Below are positions 43,689 through 53,135 of a stretch of 64,000 bases of DNA, piece after piece. Within the stretch, counting starts at the first letter, position 1, and every line of letters starts with the position of its first letter. The stretch comes from JAAYRQ01 sp035647815 (GTDB lineage: Bacteria; Bacillota; Syntrophomonadia; Syntrophomonadales; Syntrophomonadaceae). Location of the stretch: assembly GCA_035647815.1 (NCBI GenBank), contig DASRMR010000028.1, forward strand, positions 62,001 to 126,000, written 5' to 3'. A program made the translations under genes and the position numbers. The notes beneath the pieces were generated by a model, which ran no database searches, was not told the DNA's origin, and saw only the letters and a program-made list of their open reading frames with translations.

Positions 43689-43755
43689 GGCACAACACTC
43701 CCTAATTTGTCAATTACTGACTCTTATTGTGCCCACATAATTACAGAATATACCA

Positions 43756-44487
43756 TTAGGTTGATATTTGTTCATAAATCTGATCATATGCAAATTCTTC
43801 TAGGTCATCACTAAGGGTAATGACACTTTTTATATTTTTAGCTATAAACATCTTGTTAATAAAGAAGTCTGCTAATATTGGATTTCTAGGCAATATTGGC
43901 CCATGTAGGTAAGTTCCTATTAGATTATTATATTTAAGGCCTTCTGTATTGTCTTGGCCATTATTTCCATAACCCTTAACAACTGTAGCAAAAGGTTGGA
44001 GGTTTTGATCAGAAAAATAAGTTCGTCCCTTATGATTTTCAAAACCTATTATGTTTATAGTTTCTTTGTCTATAGTAGTGGTGGTAAGAATGTTCCCTAT
44101 CAACCTGTCATCTTCAATTTCAGTATAAAAATCGAATAAATCTAATCCCGATTTCAAATTTCCGGCTGATGTTCCATATGATGTACCTAATAACTGGTAT
44201 GCTGCAGAAACAAACAAAATAGGTAAACCACTTTCGATAGATTTACTTAAAGCTTCTTTTTTATTAAATAAATCTTGGCATACAATGTCTTGTTCCCTTT
44301 CAGAGCCTCCACCCATAAACAACATATCAAACTGGCTAAAGTTAATATTGGTTTCAAGGTTATAGTTGATTATAGTAGCTTTATGCCCATACCATTCGAT
44401 TCGTTTTTCTAGACATATTAAGTTACCTCTATCTCCTTGCATATCCATTAACTCAGGATATAAATGGGCAATTAAGAATTCCGCCAT
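43756..44487 (-). CDS. gatD: GatD-like glutamine amidotransferase with the nucleophile Cys replaced by Ser
   Basis: 243 residues. With MurT, GatD amidates the D-glutamate of lipid II to isoglutamine, taking ammonia from glutamine. The sequence is clearly GatD throughout (MGGGSEREQDI, IIGFENHKGRTYF, GTYLHGPILPRNP with His195). However, the nucleophile elbow, usually ICGGYQ with Cys94 in S. aureus GatD, reads VSAAYQLLG here with Ser94. The codon is TCT and both following Gly codons became Ala, so a single sequencing error does not explain it. Glutaminase activity is probably lost or changed. It ends 67 bases before the polyprenyl synthase start, and murT lies just upstream. Confidence 0.85.
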   Translation of the reverse strand: MAEFLIAHLYPELMDMQGDRGNLICLEKRIEWYGHKATIINYNLETNINFSQFDMLFMGGGSEREQDIVCQDLFNKKEALSKSIESGLPILFVSAAYQLLGTSYGTSAGNLKSGLDLFDFYTEIEDDRLIGNILTTTTIDKETINIIGFENHKGRTYFSDQNLQPFATVVKGYGNNGQDNTEGLKYNNLIGTYLHGPILPRNPILADFFINKMFIAKNIKSVITLSDDLEEFAYDQIYEQIST

Positions 44488-44506
44488 TTAAACCACCTTA
44501 TCTCTT

Positions 44507-45910
44507 TTATTCATTTACTGATGGAACATTGTGCTTATCCATATCAACCATCGTTTTATCTTGATTTTGCATCTTAAGTAAAATCTTCCTACATTCGAAC
44601 AAAGCAGTATATGTAGATAAAACATAGCTAGTATCGCTTTTCTCAGCGATAGTCTTTTGAATAGCATCATTCAAACTCGTAGCAATAATAATATTATCTT
44701 CATTAAAACCTGTGTATTTCACTCGTATAGCTATATCGCCACTGCGCTGTCCTGCACAAAGGAAATTATTTACTTTATAATCAGGATTAGCTATTTTCTC
44801 TAATTCAGCATCCCAAATCCATGATATATCTCGACCATCAGCAACATTATCATTTAAAACAAAAAGTATGTTTTTGTCGATTAAATTGTTCCCTAATGCT
44901 GACAAAGCCTGATTAAGTCCCGTTGGGTTTTTAACTAAAATTAACACTAGCTGCTTAGAGTTTATGAAAAAATTCTCCATCCTCCCAGCACGAGGTTGAT
45001 ATTTTTTAATCGCTTCTATTATTGGTTTATCCCGTAGGCCAATTAATTTAGCTAGTGATACTGCAGCTAAAATATTATAAGCATTATAAAATCCTTGATA
45101 ATAACTTTTAATATGTATATCATTTACACAAAAACTAATCATGGGATCCATAATTAAATCATGACCCACAAAATTCGATGTTGGATTTTCATTTTGACAA
45201 TTAGGACAACAAAATTTACCTAGTTGAGCATAATGGTACCTGCGGAAAGTTAGTTTTTCCCCACAGAATACACAGTATTTACCTTCTAGGTTTTTAGAAT
45301 TATCTTTGCTGTCATAGTCTGTATCATTAAAGCCAAAATACCAGCAGTGCAAGCCTGTATCACGCTGGAAATGAGCAACTAAAGGATCATCCGCATTTAG
45401 AACTAATTCTATATTAGTGTTTCTCACCGCATCTTTTATTAAATTAATAATATAATCTAATTCCCCATAGCGATCTAACTGATCCCTGAAAAAGTTAGTA
45501 ATTAAAACAACCTTGGGAGTTATTTCTTTTAGTAACAATGGCACATTAGCTTCATCAGTTTCTAATAAAGCATAATGAAATATCTTTGTTCCCCAGAGAT
45601 TTGTCTTAGCTATAAAAGCAGTCGTTATTCCAGTAATCATATTTGCTCCGGCAGTATTATGCACTATGGAATAATTATGTTCTAGTAATATTTCTGCCAT
45701 CATATTACTAGTAGTCGTTTTGCCATTTGTTCCAGTAATCACGATAATTTCCTCGGAAATATTTTGTCCAAGTAAGGTTAAAATGTTAGGACAAATTATC
45801 CTAGCTATTCTTCCCGGCAAAACTGTACCTTGGTTACCAGTGATTCTAGTCAACCAAATTAACATCTTTCCAATTAAAATCGCTATTATTAATCTAACTC
45901 TACCCACCAA
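44507..45910 (-). CDS. murT: Lipid II isoglutaminyl synthase subunit MurT
   Basis: 467 residues. Mur-ligase-fold ATPase that activates lipid II glutamate for amidation. N-terminal hydrophobic segment, P-loop ITGTNGKTTT (about 58-67), the inserted Cys4 zinc ribbon CVFCGEKL ... CCPNC, and the C-terminal DUF1727 domain. Start TTG at 45910 or the following GTG at 45907, both close to GGGAG. Followed after 19 bases by gatD. Confidence 0.92.
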   Translation of the reverse strand: MVGRVRLIIAILIGKMLIWLTRITGNQGTVLPGRIARIICPNILTLLGQNISEEIIVITGTNGKTTTSNMMAEILLEHNYSIVHNTAGANMITGITTAFIAKTNLWGTKIFHYALLETDEANVPLLLKEITPKVVLITNFFRDQLDRYGELDYIINLIKDAVRNTNIELVLNADDPLVAHFQRDTGLHCWYFGFNDTDYDSKDNSKNLEGKYCVFCGEKLTFRRYHYAQLGKFCCPNCQNENPTSNFVGHDLIMDPMISFCVNDIHIKSYYQGFYNAYNILAAVSLAKLIGLRDKPIIEAIKKYQPRAGRMENFFINSKQLVLILVKNPTGLNQALSALGNNLIDKNILFVLNDNVADGRDISWIWDAELEKIANPDYKVNNFLCAGQRSGDIAIRVKYTGFNEDNIIIATSLNDAIQKTIAEKSDTSYVLSTYTALFECRKILLKMQNQDKTMVDMDKHNVPSVNE

Positions 45911-45958
45911 CCTACTCCCATCTAGGTATTTGAAGTTTTTTAAAATATGAATAAAAAA

Positions 45959-45978
45959 GACCTGTCATAACACAGGTC
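45959..45978 (-). terminator. Terminator of the glycosyltransferase gene
   Basis: GACCTGT / ACAGGTC stem with a 6-base loop followed on the minus strand by six T. It lies 25 bases beyond the glycosyltransferase stop and just before murT. Confidence 0.85.
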
Positions 45979-46002
45979 CCTTTTTGCTTTAACAAATTAC
46001 AT

Positions 46003-47199
46003 TTACGATCCGAACCAGGAACCAAAATCAAATACACGACGTCTTGGCCTGTAAGTTTGATTATATAAGTGTTCATATAAGTCGTTTAAACTTTTAGTAG
46101 TATTAACAGCAGAAAGACTATTAGCCTTGATTAAGGCATTTTTCTTGCATTGTTCATAAAATTCCGAGTCGGAAAGTATTCTAATAACGGCATTTGAAAA
46201 CTCTTCTTGATCACAATTAGTCAATATACCATTCACTTCAGAATCAACCATATCTTCTACCCCAGAGGCTCTTACAGCGACGACTGGAAGACCTGCTGCC
46301 ATTGCTTCGATTAATACTAAGCCTTGGGTTTCAGTTACTGAGGAAAAAATAAATAAATCAGAGGAATAATATACTTGAACTAAAGTATCAAAAGGTAATA
46401 CACCAGTGAAAATCACTTCCGTCTCTAATGATAAGTTCTTGCTTTTAGCTAATTCTTTTAATTCGTGTTCTAGTGGCCCCTGTGCTGCTATAACTAGAGT
46501 AGTGTTAGGTAAAGTTTCTTTTACTCTAGCAAAAGCTTTAATTAAAAATTCTAGGTTTTTTTCTTTAGTTAGTCTTCCTACAAATAAAAGAATCTTGTTT
46601 TCTTCGGGTATTTTATAATTATCCCTTAACCAATCACCTTTTTTACCATTAAATTTATGTAAGGGAACTCCCGTAGGAATAATTGAAATGGGAGTTCTGA
46701 TTTCATATCCCTGTAGTATTTCTTCCACCTCGGTTGATGGTGCTATTACATGATCACATTGATTACAAAAATTATTACTATATTTTATAGCTACTTCTTT
46801 AGCTAAATCTTGAGCTACAGGTACATAGTGTACATATTGATCATATAAAGTATGATAGGTGAAAACTATAGGTATATTTTGTCTTTTGGCATAATGTAAA
46901 CCTACTCTTCCCATAGTAAAAGGAGAATGAACATGAATAATATCTAAGTCTAACCTTTTTAATAACATATTCATACCCGGATAAACAGGAATAGCTAAGC
47001 TAAAATCCTTGTTTGTAGGAGAAGGTAAGGAATAGTATCTATGCACATTTTCTTCTATTTCATTATACTTGGGGTAATTAGGTGCAAAAATATATGTTTC
47101 ATGCCCTAACTTAATTAGTTCATCTTTAAATGTAGAAATTGAAGTCACTACACCACTAGTATAAGGTTTATAACTATCTGTAAATATTCCGATTCTCAA
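46003..47199 (-). CDS. Family 4 glycosyltransferase (diacylglycerol glucosyltransferase-like)
   Basis: 398 residues, GT-B fold. N-terminal MRIGIFTDSYKPYTSGVVTS and the C-terminal nucleotide-sugar EAMAAGLPVVA...GVEDMV (E-x7-E) motif. The N-terminus and HVHSPFTMGRVG are typical of enzymes that put glucose on diacylglycerol. No signal peptide; probably peripheral membrane. Start TTG with AGGAGG eight bases upstream. Acceptor not proven. Confidence 0.85.
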   Translation of the reverse strand: MRIGIFTDSYKPYTSGVVTSISTFKDELIKLGHETYIFAPNYPKYNEIEENVHRYYSLPSPTNKDFSLAIPVYPGMNMLLKRLDLDIIHVHSPFTMGRVGLHYAKRQNIPIVFTYHTLYDQYVHYVPVAQDLAKEVAIKYSNNFCNQCDHVIAPSTEVEEILQGYEIRTPISIIPTGVPLHKFNGKKGDWLRDNYKIPEENKILLFVGRLTKEKNLEFLIKAFARVKETLPNTTLVIAAQGPLEHELKELAKSKNLSLETEVIFTGVLPFDTLVQVYYSSDLFIFSSVTETQGLVLIEAMAAGLPVVAVRASGVEDMVDSEVNGILTNCDQEEFSNAVIRILSDSEFYEQCKKNALIKANSLSAVNTTKSLNDLYEHLYNQTYRPRRRVFDFGSWFGS

Positions 47200-47285
47200 T
47201 CATAGTACCTCCTAATTTAGTGCCTTTTTATTATTACTATAAACTCAAAAGTGCCATTTGACAAATCTGCACTGATAGGCTCTAC

Positions 47286-47735
47286 TCATTTATGTTCATA
47301 AAAATCATAACCTGCGATGGGGAAATTCTCACCTTTATCAAAACCTGAAGACATGGATAATACATCTTCTTCAGCTGGTCTAGTACTTTTGCCTGATAGT
47401 TTTCGGGCACATTCAATACATAAGGTAGTATTAACCACCCTATCTAATCTATTCGGGTCAATATTTTGACCACACCCCTCACAAACCCCATATAAACCTT
47501 GTTCATATCTTTTTAGAGCATCATCAATTTTTTCTTTCTCAAATTCTAGTGCTTCTAATAACCCTATATCTTTTTCCCTCTCATATACCTCACTTCCAAT
47601 ATCAGCTGGATGTTGATCATACAATGATAACTCAGCAGTAGTCTCCTTCATGGAGGTCATCAGTCTTGTGCGTCTTTCTTCGATTATTCCTTCAATTTCT
47701 CCCTTTTTAGAAAGTAATTTTTCTTTGTAATCCAC
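47286..47735 (-). CDS. DksA/TraR-type C4 zinc-finger protein (YteA-like)
   Basis: 149 residues. Long N-terminal helical region, then the C4 zinc finger CEGCGQNIDPNRLDRV ... CIECARKL. DksA/TraR proteins modulate RNA polymerase; the Firmicute YteA group has no well-established role. GTG start behind AAAGAGGTG. Follows the DUF5665 gene by 21 bases. Confidence 0.85.
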   Translation of the reverse strand: MDYKEKLLSKKGEIEGIIEERRTRLMTSMKETTAELSLYDQHPADIGSEVYEREKDIGLLEALEFEKEKIDDALKRYEQGLYGVCEGCGQNIDPNRLDRVVNTTLCIECARKLSGKSTRPAEEDVLSMSSGFDKGENFPIAGYDFYEHK

Positions 47736-47756
47736 ACTTATACACCTCTTTACTAA

Positions 47757-48086
47757 TTAGTAACCCCCCACATTTAACTGCGACTGAACAATAGCTACTA
47801 AACTAGCAATAAATTCTCCTAATATAGGCAAGTTGAGTAACATAAACTTTTGTAAAACATATATTACTACTGCAGCTAACAAAGTAAAACCTATAGCAGC
47901 TCCAAAGCCTCTTGCTAATCCGATTAAGAAATTAGTATATACTAGGCGACCAGGATTTTCTAGCATTTTTATATATTCCGCTAACCGCATTCTTTCCATG
48001 TTACTAGAAAGCTCCTCAACTTTCGTTGTAAGCCTTTCTATTACCTTATACATATTATCTTTTGGTATACTTGGCTTATATTTCAT
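47757..48086 (-). CDS. DUF5665-type small membrane protein
   Basis: 109 residues. N-terminal amphipathic helical part (VIERLTTKVEELSSNMERMR) with the motif LGRLVYTNFLIGLARGFGAAIG in slightly altered form, followed by a long hydrophobic segment (about 67-90) and a second one near the C-terminus. Matches the DUF5665 family; function unknown. Confidence 0.75.
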   Translation of the reverse strand: MKYKPSIPKDNMYKVIERLTTKVEELSSNMERMRLAEYIKMLENPGRLVYTNFLIGLARGFGAAIGFTLLAAVVIYVLQKFMLLNLPILGEFIASLVAIVQSQLNVGGY

Positions 48087-48100
48087 AAATCCCCTTCCAG

Positions 48101-48132
48101 TTACTTATTATTATCCCTATAATAATAAGTAA
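48101..48132. repeat. 12-bp perfect inverted repeat upstream of the DUF5665 gene
   Basis: TTACTTATTATT / AATAATAAGTAA with an 8-base loop, 15 bases before the DUF5665 start codon. No T run follows. It could be an operator of the DUF5665-yteA pair or a weak terminator of the upstream gene. Confidence 0.5.
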
Positions 48133-48233
48133 AATACCTGCTTTAAGTTTAACAGGAGAAAATATGGTTTTTGTCAGTTAGATATATAAATATATGTAAG
48201 AGCTGATAGAAACAGAGCAACAATCATATCTTG

Positions 48234-49601
48234 CTAATTATTAAGAGCATGTATTGGTGCAGGTATGCGACCACCTCTATTTATAAACTGTTCCGAAGAA
48301 AAACCGTTTAGCTTCATAACTGGTGCCCTACCTAATAGACCACCAAATTCAACCCAATCACCAACAACTTTACCTGGTGCTGGTATTATCCTAACTGCAG
48401 TAGTTTTGCGATTAATCATACCTATGGCAGCTTCATCAGCTATTATAGCAGCTATCGTGTCTGCATGTGTATCACCAGGGACAGCAATCATATCTAATCC
48501 GACTGAACAAACACTAGTCATAGCCTCTAATTTATCAAAAGATAAAGCACCTTTCAAAACTGCATTAATCATACCTTCATCTTCACTAACCGGAATAAAA
48601 GCACCTGATAAACCACCGACATATGAAGAAGCCATGGCACCACCTTTTTTAACCGCATCATTTAACATGGCTAATGCTGCAGTACTACCATGAGTACCTA
48701 CTACTTCTAAACCCATAGCTTCTAAAATATCTGCTACACTATCACCTATAGCTGGGGTTGGTGCTAAAGAAAGGTCTACTATTCCAAATGGTACTCCTAA
48801 CCTTTTAGATGCTACCCTACCTACTAATTCGCCCGTTCTAGTTATCTTAAAAGCAGTGTTTTTAATAACATTAGATAAGCCACCCAAATCTAGCTGGGGA
48901 TGTTTCCTTACTGCACTTAACACTACCCCGGGACCACTAATGCCAATGTTAATTGTTGATTCCGGTTCCCCAGGTCCATGAAAGGCTCCAGCCATAAATG
49001 GGTTGTCTTCAGCAGCATTACAAAAGACTACTAATTTAGCACAACCTAAACCATCTTTGTCAGCAGTAAGTTCGGCAGTCTTTTTAACTACTCTGCCCAT
49101 TTGATAAACAGCATCCATATTAATTCCAGCTTTAGTTGTTCCTACATTAACTGAAGAACATACCCTCTCGGTTCTAGCCAAGGTTTCAGGTATAGCAGCA
49201 ATTAATGCCCTATCACCTTTAGTCATCCCTTTATGTACAAGAGCAGAGAATCCACCAATAAAGTTGACTCCTATAGTTTCAGCAGCTTTATCTAAATATT
49301 GGCCGATAATCACCATTTCATCTTGGTTCAAATCATTGGCCACCATAGAAATAGGCGATACAGACACCCTTTTGTTAACAATAGATATCCCATACTCTTT
49401 TTCTATGTTTTCACCTACTTTTACTAAGTCACCCGCATATTGAACTATCTTTTCATAAATATTTTTACCGGCACTATCACCAGAACTACCATGGGAACCT
49501 AAAATATTAATTCCCATTGTAATCGTTCTAATATCGAGATTTTCAGATTCTAACATCTTAACCGTTTCTAAGATTTCATCTTTACTAATACTAAAAGGCA
49601 T
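48234..49601 (-). CDS. UPF0210 / PFL-family protein
   Basis: 455 residues, the usual length. The family is related to pyruvate formate-lyase folds by annotation, but its reaction is unknown. Seen: INILGSHGSSGDSAGKNIYE and GCAKLVVFCNAAEDNPFMAG and GLDMIAVPGDTHADTIAAI, typical of the family. In many Firmicutes an ACT-domain gene precedes it; none is seen here. GGGGGG before the ATG. Confidence 0.88.
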   Translation of the reverse strand: MPFSISKDEILETVKMLESENLDIRTITMGINILGSHGSSGDSAGKNIYEKIVQYAGDLVKVGENIEKEYGISIVNKRVSVSPISMVANDLNQDEMVIIGQYLDKAAETIGVNFIGGFSALVHKGMTKGDRALIAAIPETLARTERVCSSVNVGTTKAGINMDAVYQMGRVVKKTAELTADKDGLGCAKLVVFCNAAEDNPFMAGAFHGPGEPESTINIGISGPGVVLSAVRKHPQLDLGGLSNVIKNTAFKITRTGELVGRVASKRLGVPFGIVDLSLAPTPAIGDSVADILEAMGLEVVGTHGSTAALAMLNDAVKKGGAMASSYVGGLSGAFIPVSEDEGMINAVLKGALSFDKLEAMTSVCSVGLDMIAVPGDTHADTIAAIIADEAAIGMINRKTTAVRIIPAPGKVVGDWVEFGGLLGRAPVMKLNGFSSEQFINRGGRIPAPIHALNN

Positions 49602-49629
49602 AATACCACCCCCCTTATTTCAAAATTGA

Positions 49630-49692
49630 AATCGAGTAGGAGCTGAATAATTACTTTATTCAGCATCCTCTCACACCACCATACATATTATT
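49630..49692 (-). mobile_element. Probable 3'-end remnant of a group II intron
   Basis: On the minus strand the motif GGTGGTGTGAGAGG is followed by a perfect 9-bp hairpin (GCTGAATAA / TTATTCAGC) and then TCCTACTCGAT. This resembles the end of domain V, domain VI and the 3' border of bacterial group II introns as I remember them. No reverse transcriptase is nearby. The rest of the 49602-49903 gap holds only the 36-base dyad listed next. Confidence 0.4.
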
Positions 49693-49851
49693 CAGTATTT
49701 GACACTTTATTAAGTTGTTTGTAGTTTAAAGTAAGATCTGATAAGAATTTGAATTGAAATATTCATTAGCAAGGGTTCTTATGTATATTAGGCCACCAGC
49801 TATTTGTATGTAGCCTTTCATTTCCAAATTATCGTTCATAATAAGCATACC

Positions 49852-49887
49852 GTACAGGATTAAAGTTTTAAAACCTTACTCCTGTAC
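49852..49887 (-). terminator. Long dyad downstream of fakA, possible terminator
   Basis: A 36-base near-palindrome: the outer 8 bases pair perfectly (GTACAGGA / TCCTGTAC) and the inner part pairs with two mismatches. It lies 16 bases beyond the fakA stop. No T run follows on the minus strand, so it may instead be a processing or regulatory hairpin. Confidence 0.45.
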
Positions 49888-49903
49888 TTATATGTTTATA
49901 TAT

Positions 49904-51532
49904 TTATTCAACTGCTACCCAGTAGCTATAATGAGGTTGACCACCATAATGTACTTCGATTTCGCATTCGGTAAACTTTGCAGTTACTTTTTCTTTAGCA
50001 ATTTCAGCTTCTTCTTTACTGACCTCATCACCATAAAAGAAGGTAATAAGCTCACTATCCTCATCTAACATTGCATCAATTACTTTTAATAAGCCATCTT
50101 CATTATTATCTGCTATCAATGAAATCTGACCTAAAATAATGCCTATAATATCGCCATCTTTAATCTTTAGACCATTAATAGATGAATCGCGTACTGCATG
50201 AGTAATTTCAGCATATTTGACATTATTTATCTCGTCACTCATAGCTTGAAATACCTCCTGCAAATCACCTTCGGGATCAAAAGCGATTAAAGCTGTAATC
50301 GCTTGCATCACAGATTTAGTAGGAACAACTAAAATCTCTTTATCAGTTAAAGATTTTACCTGTTCAGCAGCCAAAACAATATTACTGTTATTTGGTAAAA
50401 TAATAATTGTTTCAGATTGTACCGAATTACAAGCAGTTAAGAGATCTTCTGTACTAGGATTCATAGTTTGCCCACCTTCAACAACTATATCTACCCCTAG
50501 ACTTTTTAATATTTCTACTATACCGTCCCCTACCCCAACAGCAACTAGACCAATCTTTTTAAAAACTGCCGGAGCTATTTCAATCTGGTCCCTATTATCT
50601 AAATGTTCATGAACTTCTTCTAGCATATTATCGATTTTTATGTCAGTTAATTCCCCCCATTGTAAACAAGATTCTAAAACCTTGCCGGGGTGATTAGAAT
50701 GAATATGTATTTTTACTATATCTTCATCACCAACAACTAACATAGAATCTCCCAAAGGACTTATATGATCTTTAATGTCTTCCAAATCTATATGGTTAGT
50801 TCCTTTAATCAGTAGCTCAGTACAATATTGAAATTCAATAGTTAAATCCTGTTTAGTCGTATGTTCTGACCGGTCGATTACACTTCCTTCATATGTGCCT
50901 AACTCAATATCGTTTTCCCGTGCTAAACCTTCTACTATACCTTCTAAAAAATATAATAATCCTTGGCCACCTGCATCTACTACTCCAGCTTCTTTTAAAA
51001 CGGGTAGCATCGTGGGGGTTAATTCTAAAATCGCATAACCTTTACGAATTCCAACTAATAAGCATTCTACTATATCTTCTTCTTTTTTAGCTTCGTTTTC
51101 ACAAGCATCTGCAGTTTCCCTAATTACAGTAAGTATCGTTCCTTCGACCGGCTTCATAATTGCCTTATATGCTGTATCAGAACCAGCCTTTAAAGCTAAA
51201 GCAATATCCATAGATGTTGCTTGTTCTTTATCACCTAATATATTTGCCATACCACGAAATATTTGGGACATTATTACTCCTGAATTGCCCCGTGCACCCA
51301 TTAGGGAACCCATGGAGATTGCTTTTGCTATCTTTCCTAGAGGTTTATCTATATTGTTTTCTGCTTCTTTAACAGCAGATAGCAGGGTTAGATACATGTT
51401 TGTGCCTGTATCTCCATCAGGTACAGGGAACACATTGAGCAAGTCAACTCTATCACGATTATGTTCAAGTTTTATACAGCCTGCTTTAACGCTTCTTACC
51501 CAATCTGTACCATTTATTAACTTTAAGCCCAA
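49904..51532 (-). CDS. fakA: Fatty acid kinase catalytic subunit FakA (DAK2-domain, YloV)
   Basis: 542 residues. Phosphorylates exogenous fatty acids bound by FakB. N-terminal DhaL/DAK2 domain with the Mg-ATP Asp residues in FPVPDGDTGTNMYLTL (Asp39 and Asp41) and MGSLMGARGNSGVIMSQ; C-terminal DegV-like or FakB-docking domain. TTG start with GGGGAGG. Pairs with asp23 as yloU-yloV in B. subtilis. Confidence 0.92.
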   Translation of the reverse strand: MGLKLINGTDWVRSVKAGCIKLEHNRDRVDLLNVFPVPDGDTGTNMYLTLLSAVKEAENNIDKPLGKIAKAISMGSLMGARGNSGVIMSQIFRGMANILGDKEQATSMDIALALKAGSDTAYKAIMKPVEGTILTVIRETADACENEAKKEEDIVECLLVGIRKGYAILELTPTMLPVLKEAGVVDAGGQGLLYFLEGIVEGLARENDIELGTYEGSVIDRSEHTTKQDLTIEFQYCTELLIKGTNHIDLEDIKDHISPLGDSMLVVGDEDIVKIHIHSNHPGKVLESCLQWGELTDIKIDNMLEEVHEHLDNRDQIEIAPAVFKKIGLVAVGVGDGIVEILKSLGVDIVVEGGQTMNPSTEDLLTACNSVQSETIIILPNNSNIVLAAEQVKSLTDKEILVVPTKSVMQAITALIAFDPEGDLQEVFQAMSDEINNVKYAEITHAVRDSSINGLKIKDGDIIGIILGQISLIADNNEDGLLKVIDAMLDEDSELITFFYGDEVSKEEAEIAKEKVTAKFTECEIEVHYGGQPHYSYWVAVE

Positions 51533-51547
51533 GACTTTAGTCCTCCC

Positions 51548-51910
51548 CTATTTTTCTTTTATAATCTTTACGCCCTTAATGTTTACATTTACTGCAACAA
51601 CTGGTATACCAGCATTAGTTTCAAGTACATATCTTACTTTTTGCATTACATTATGAGCTACTTCTTTGATTTTAATACCATAGCCGACTATAACATGAAC
51701 ATCAATTATGAGTCCATTTTCTGATCTACTTACAGCAACACCTTTGCGAATTGATTCTATACCTAACATACTAGATATCTCAGATTGAATGTTCTGGGGA
51801 ACCATTCCCACTAAACCGTAACAATCAATAGTAGCTAAACCAGCTATTGTCTCTACAACCTCTTGTGTAACAAAAATATCTCCTAATTCAGTTGTTTTTA
51901 CTTTAAACAT
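51548..51910 (-). CDS. Asp23/Gls24 family protein (YloU-like)
   Basis: 120 residues. Asp23-family proteins are envelope-stress associated. Seen: GDIFVTQEVVETIAGLATIDCYGLVGM and VNVNIKGVKI, the family ends. Fifteen bases before fakA and divergent from rpmB, the usual arrangement in Firmicutes. Confidence 0.9.
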   Translation of the reverse strand: MFKVKTTELGDIFVTQEVVETIAGLATIDCYGLVGMVPQNIQSEISSMLGIESIRKGVAVSRSENGLIIDVHVIVGYGIKIKEVAHNVMQKVRYVLETNAGIPVVAVNVNIKGVKIIKEK

Positions 51911-52034
51911 ATTAATACCCTCCTATTTCTAATTAAAACAATTATACACTATAATATTTTCTTCTTTTTCTTGCCCTTTAGAATGCTCTCTGGTAAAATA
52001 TCAAAGTGCACTGCTTTTGAGAGGGGGCAAAAAA

Positions 52035-52223
52035 ATGGCTAAATGTGAAATATGTGAAAAAAGCGTTTCTACTGGTAAAAAATATAGTCACTCCCATATT
52101 AGGACAAACCGTCAATGGAAACCTAATGTTCAGCGAGTTAAAGCAATAGTTGATGGATCACCTAAAAGAATACACGTTTGCACCCGTTGTTTGCGTTCTG
52201 GCAAAGTCGAAAGAGCGATTTAA
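52035..52223 (+). CDS. rpmB: 50S ribosomal protein L28
   Basis: 62 residues. Start at MAKCEICEKSV, with GAGGGGG eight bases upstream; the longer frame begins inside the ribosome site. Two CxxC pairs (CEIC and CTRC) mark the zinc-binding form of L28. Confidence 0.97.
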   Translation: MAKCEICEKSVSTGKKYSHSHIRTNRQWKPNVQRVKAIVDGSPKRIHVCTRCLRSGKVERAI

Positions 52224-52229
52224 TCGTAC

Positions 52230-52256
52230 AAGCCTTAGAAATTTACTCTAAGGCTT
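52230..52256. terminator. Bidirectional terminator between rpmB and hslO
   Basis: AAGCCTTAG / CTAAGGCTT stem with a 9-base loop and T runs on both sides. The hslO stop codon (52248-52250) lies inside its right arm. Confidence 0.88.
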
Positions 52257-53135
52257 TTTGTCTTTTTCGACTAATACTTCCTCTATTTCATAATGATATA
52301 CTTCATTACAAAAATTACATCGAGCTTCTAAAACATTTTCTTTCTCATAAATCTCGCGTAATTCACCTGCGGTAAAACTGCTTAATATTACCTTTAGTCT
52401 ATCCCTATTACAGGTGCATTTAAAATTTAAAAGATTTTTATATAAAACTTTATAATCTATTCCTTCCATAATATGACTTAATATGTCTTCCAAATTATCA
52501 TTCTCTAATACTAACTTACTAACTGGACCTATATTTAATACATTTTTCTCAACTTTTTCGAGTAGACTATCATCTGCACCTGGCATGGCTTGGATAAGTA
52601 TACCTCCTGATGCCTTGATATCCAAATTCTGCCCTACTAGTACTCCTAATGAAACTAATGCAGGTATTTGTTCAGACATAGCAAAGTACTCAGCTAAGTC
52701 TTCAGCAATTTCGCCACTTACTAATGGTATCCTACCTACAAAAGGTTGTTTTAGACCGATGTCTTTTATCACTTCTAAATACCCTTCTCTACCAACAATT
52801 CCACCCACATCAAGTTTACCAGTATACTTAGATGGTAAATCAGCAGCCGGGTTAGACACTAACCCTCGACCATTTCCATGACTATCAACAGTAGCAACAA
52901 CTGCCCCAAGCTTTCCGTCTCCTACAATCCTTAGAGTTAAAATGTCTTCCTCACCCTTGAGATCACTTCCCATCATTAATGCAGCTGTTAATACTCTACC
53001 TAAAGCTGCAGAAGCTGTCGCCGAAGTATTATGTCTTGTATGAGCTTCCTTGACTAGACTAGTAGTATGGGCTAAAGTAATCCTAAATTGATTTTCAGTA
53101 TCTATAGCTTTAATTAAATAATCCTTATCTATCAT
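52248..53135 (-). CDS. hslO: 33 kDa redox-regulated chaperonin Hsp33
   Basis: 295 residues. Redox-switched holdase. The C-terminal zinc switch has CTCNRDRL and CNFC (four Cys). N-terminal TSLVKEAHTRHNTSATASAAL is typical. Convergent with rpmB; the two share a terminator. Confidence 0.96.
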   Translation of the reverse strand: MIDKDYLIKAIDTENQFRITLAHTTSLVKEAHTRHNTSATASAALGRVLTAALMMGSDLKGEEDILTLRIVGDGKLGAVVATVDSHGNGRGLVSNPAADLPSKYTGKLDVGGIVGREGYLEVIKDIGLKQPFVGRIPLVSGEIAEDLAEYFAMSEQIPALVSLGVLVGQNLDIKASGGILIQAMPGADDSLLEKVEKNVLNIGPVSKLVLENDNLEDILSHIMEGIDYKVLYKNLLNFKCTCNRDRLKVILSSFTAGELREIYEKENVLEARCNFCNEVYHYEIEEVLVEKDKKP

